NCBI GenBank assembly: GCA_037179515.1
Contig: JAXCGZ010001914.1
Location: 185,001-205,000, forward strand
DNA from: Halocaridina rubra
Taxonomy: Eukaryota > Arthropoda > Malacostraca > Decapoda > Atyidae
Direction of reading: 5' to 3'
Length of the DNA stretch: 20,000 nt
Part shown: in pieces, positions 19,501-20,000 of the stretch
How positions within the stretch are numbered: the first letter of the stretch is position 1
Layout of the letters: every line of letters begins with the position of its first letter
Position numbers and translations under genes: made by a program
Notes under the pieces: model-generated
The model's database searches: none
What the model was told of the DNA's origin: nothing
Seen by the model: only the letters and a program-made list of their open reading frames with translations

Positions 19501-20000
19501 TATCGAGTCTACTCCTAATTCTAGTTCAACTGCATTTATGAGTATTTTGGTTTTCGTCTCAAAAGTAAATTTAAGTATCTTATAACAGTTTCATGTCTAG
19601 ACTATTTTCTTCTTTTGCATCTGCAAACAGTATCTAATAATGAAGTAATTCCATAATTAATACATTCCTTATAATTGTAAATATAAAACTTCCGTATACA
19701 TTCCTTACACACAAAAATTTAATGATAAAATCACATGAAATTCATTACAGTAGCTTAGATTAGGTTAGGTTAGGTTAAGTTTGTTAAAGTTATTTAGATT
19801 ACTTCTTACACTTAATAAATGAATTTATAATTGAAATTGCTGCTATCTAGTTCTTCTAGACATAATCTCATCAGGATTAGAGACTGTATTTCTTTTTAAG
19901 ACCTGATGCCCTTCCGAACACAGTCGTGGATCCGTCTCTTCACAAGTAGACTACTTTAGTCCCTACAGTAACGCGGTCTCCATAAGAGGAAAGATCACAA
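19501..20000. other. AT-rich sequence with a short TTAGG-type tract
   Basis: TTAGGTTAGGTTAGGTTA-type sequence at about 19760-19778. Otherwise no gene, tRNA-like box or shared repeat is visible to the window edge. Confidence 0.5.

Overview
The window looks like repeat-dense intergenic DNA from an arthropod nuclear genome, most plausibly a decapod crustacean. This placement is inference, not a database match. It rests on three things. Simple-sequence microsatellites (GA, CA, TA, AAT, ACT, ATGT, TTTA) make up roughly a tenth of the window. Short tracts of the arthropod telomere motif TTAGG/CCTAA recur at interior positions. Degraded non-LTR retrotransposons, Penelope-type remnants and tRNA-derived SINEs are present. 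I see no prokaryotic gene organisation and no intact conserved host protein-coding gene. Most longer open frames are translations of microsatellites.

Layout. 1-1480: ATGT, GA and TA microsatellites around a tRNA-Glu-like SINE remnant. 1890-4736: a frame-broken LINE (endonuclease, reverse transcriptase, C-terminal domain) on the + strand, ending in a small 3' hairpin and a TA tract. 5090-6170: a TTAGG-type tract, a TTTA microsatellite, then a GC-richer block (5455-5857) with a CRE palindrome and a good splice donor, the best candidate for the 5' end of a host transcript. 6450-7185: two 5'-truncated 3' ends of a second LINE family, set in CA-rich DNA. 7747-8150: two tRNA-derived SINEs head to tail, followed by a 336-bp TA tract. 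8861-9760: an ACT/AAT compound microsatellite, a SINE fragment, and one full-length SINE with perfect 15-bp target-site duplications. 10393-11063: a long near-spacerless palindrome whose arms carry Penelope-like reverse-transcriptase sequence. 11262-12377: further ACT/AAT, CT, AAT and TA microsatellites. 14260-15147: a GA tract, a telomere-like tract between inverted arms, and a 217-bp foldback element. 15790-17021: a degraded LINE on the minus strand, ending at a CA tract. 17162-18975: two more copies of the second LINE family in tandem; the longer one keeps an almost open RT frame. 19030-19500: a diverged tandem repeat with a period of about 155 bp.

No genes act together here; the window is a record of nested mobile-element insertion and microsatellite growth. 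The strongest leads are the repeated association of one LINE family with CA microsatellites, the SINE family with its perfect duplication, the Penelope palindrome, the foldback element and the promoter-like block.
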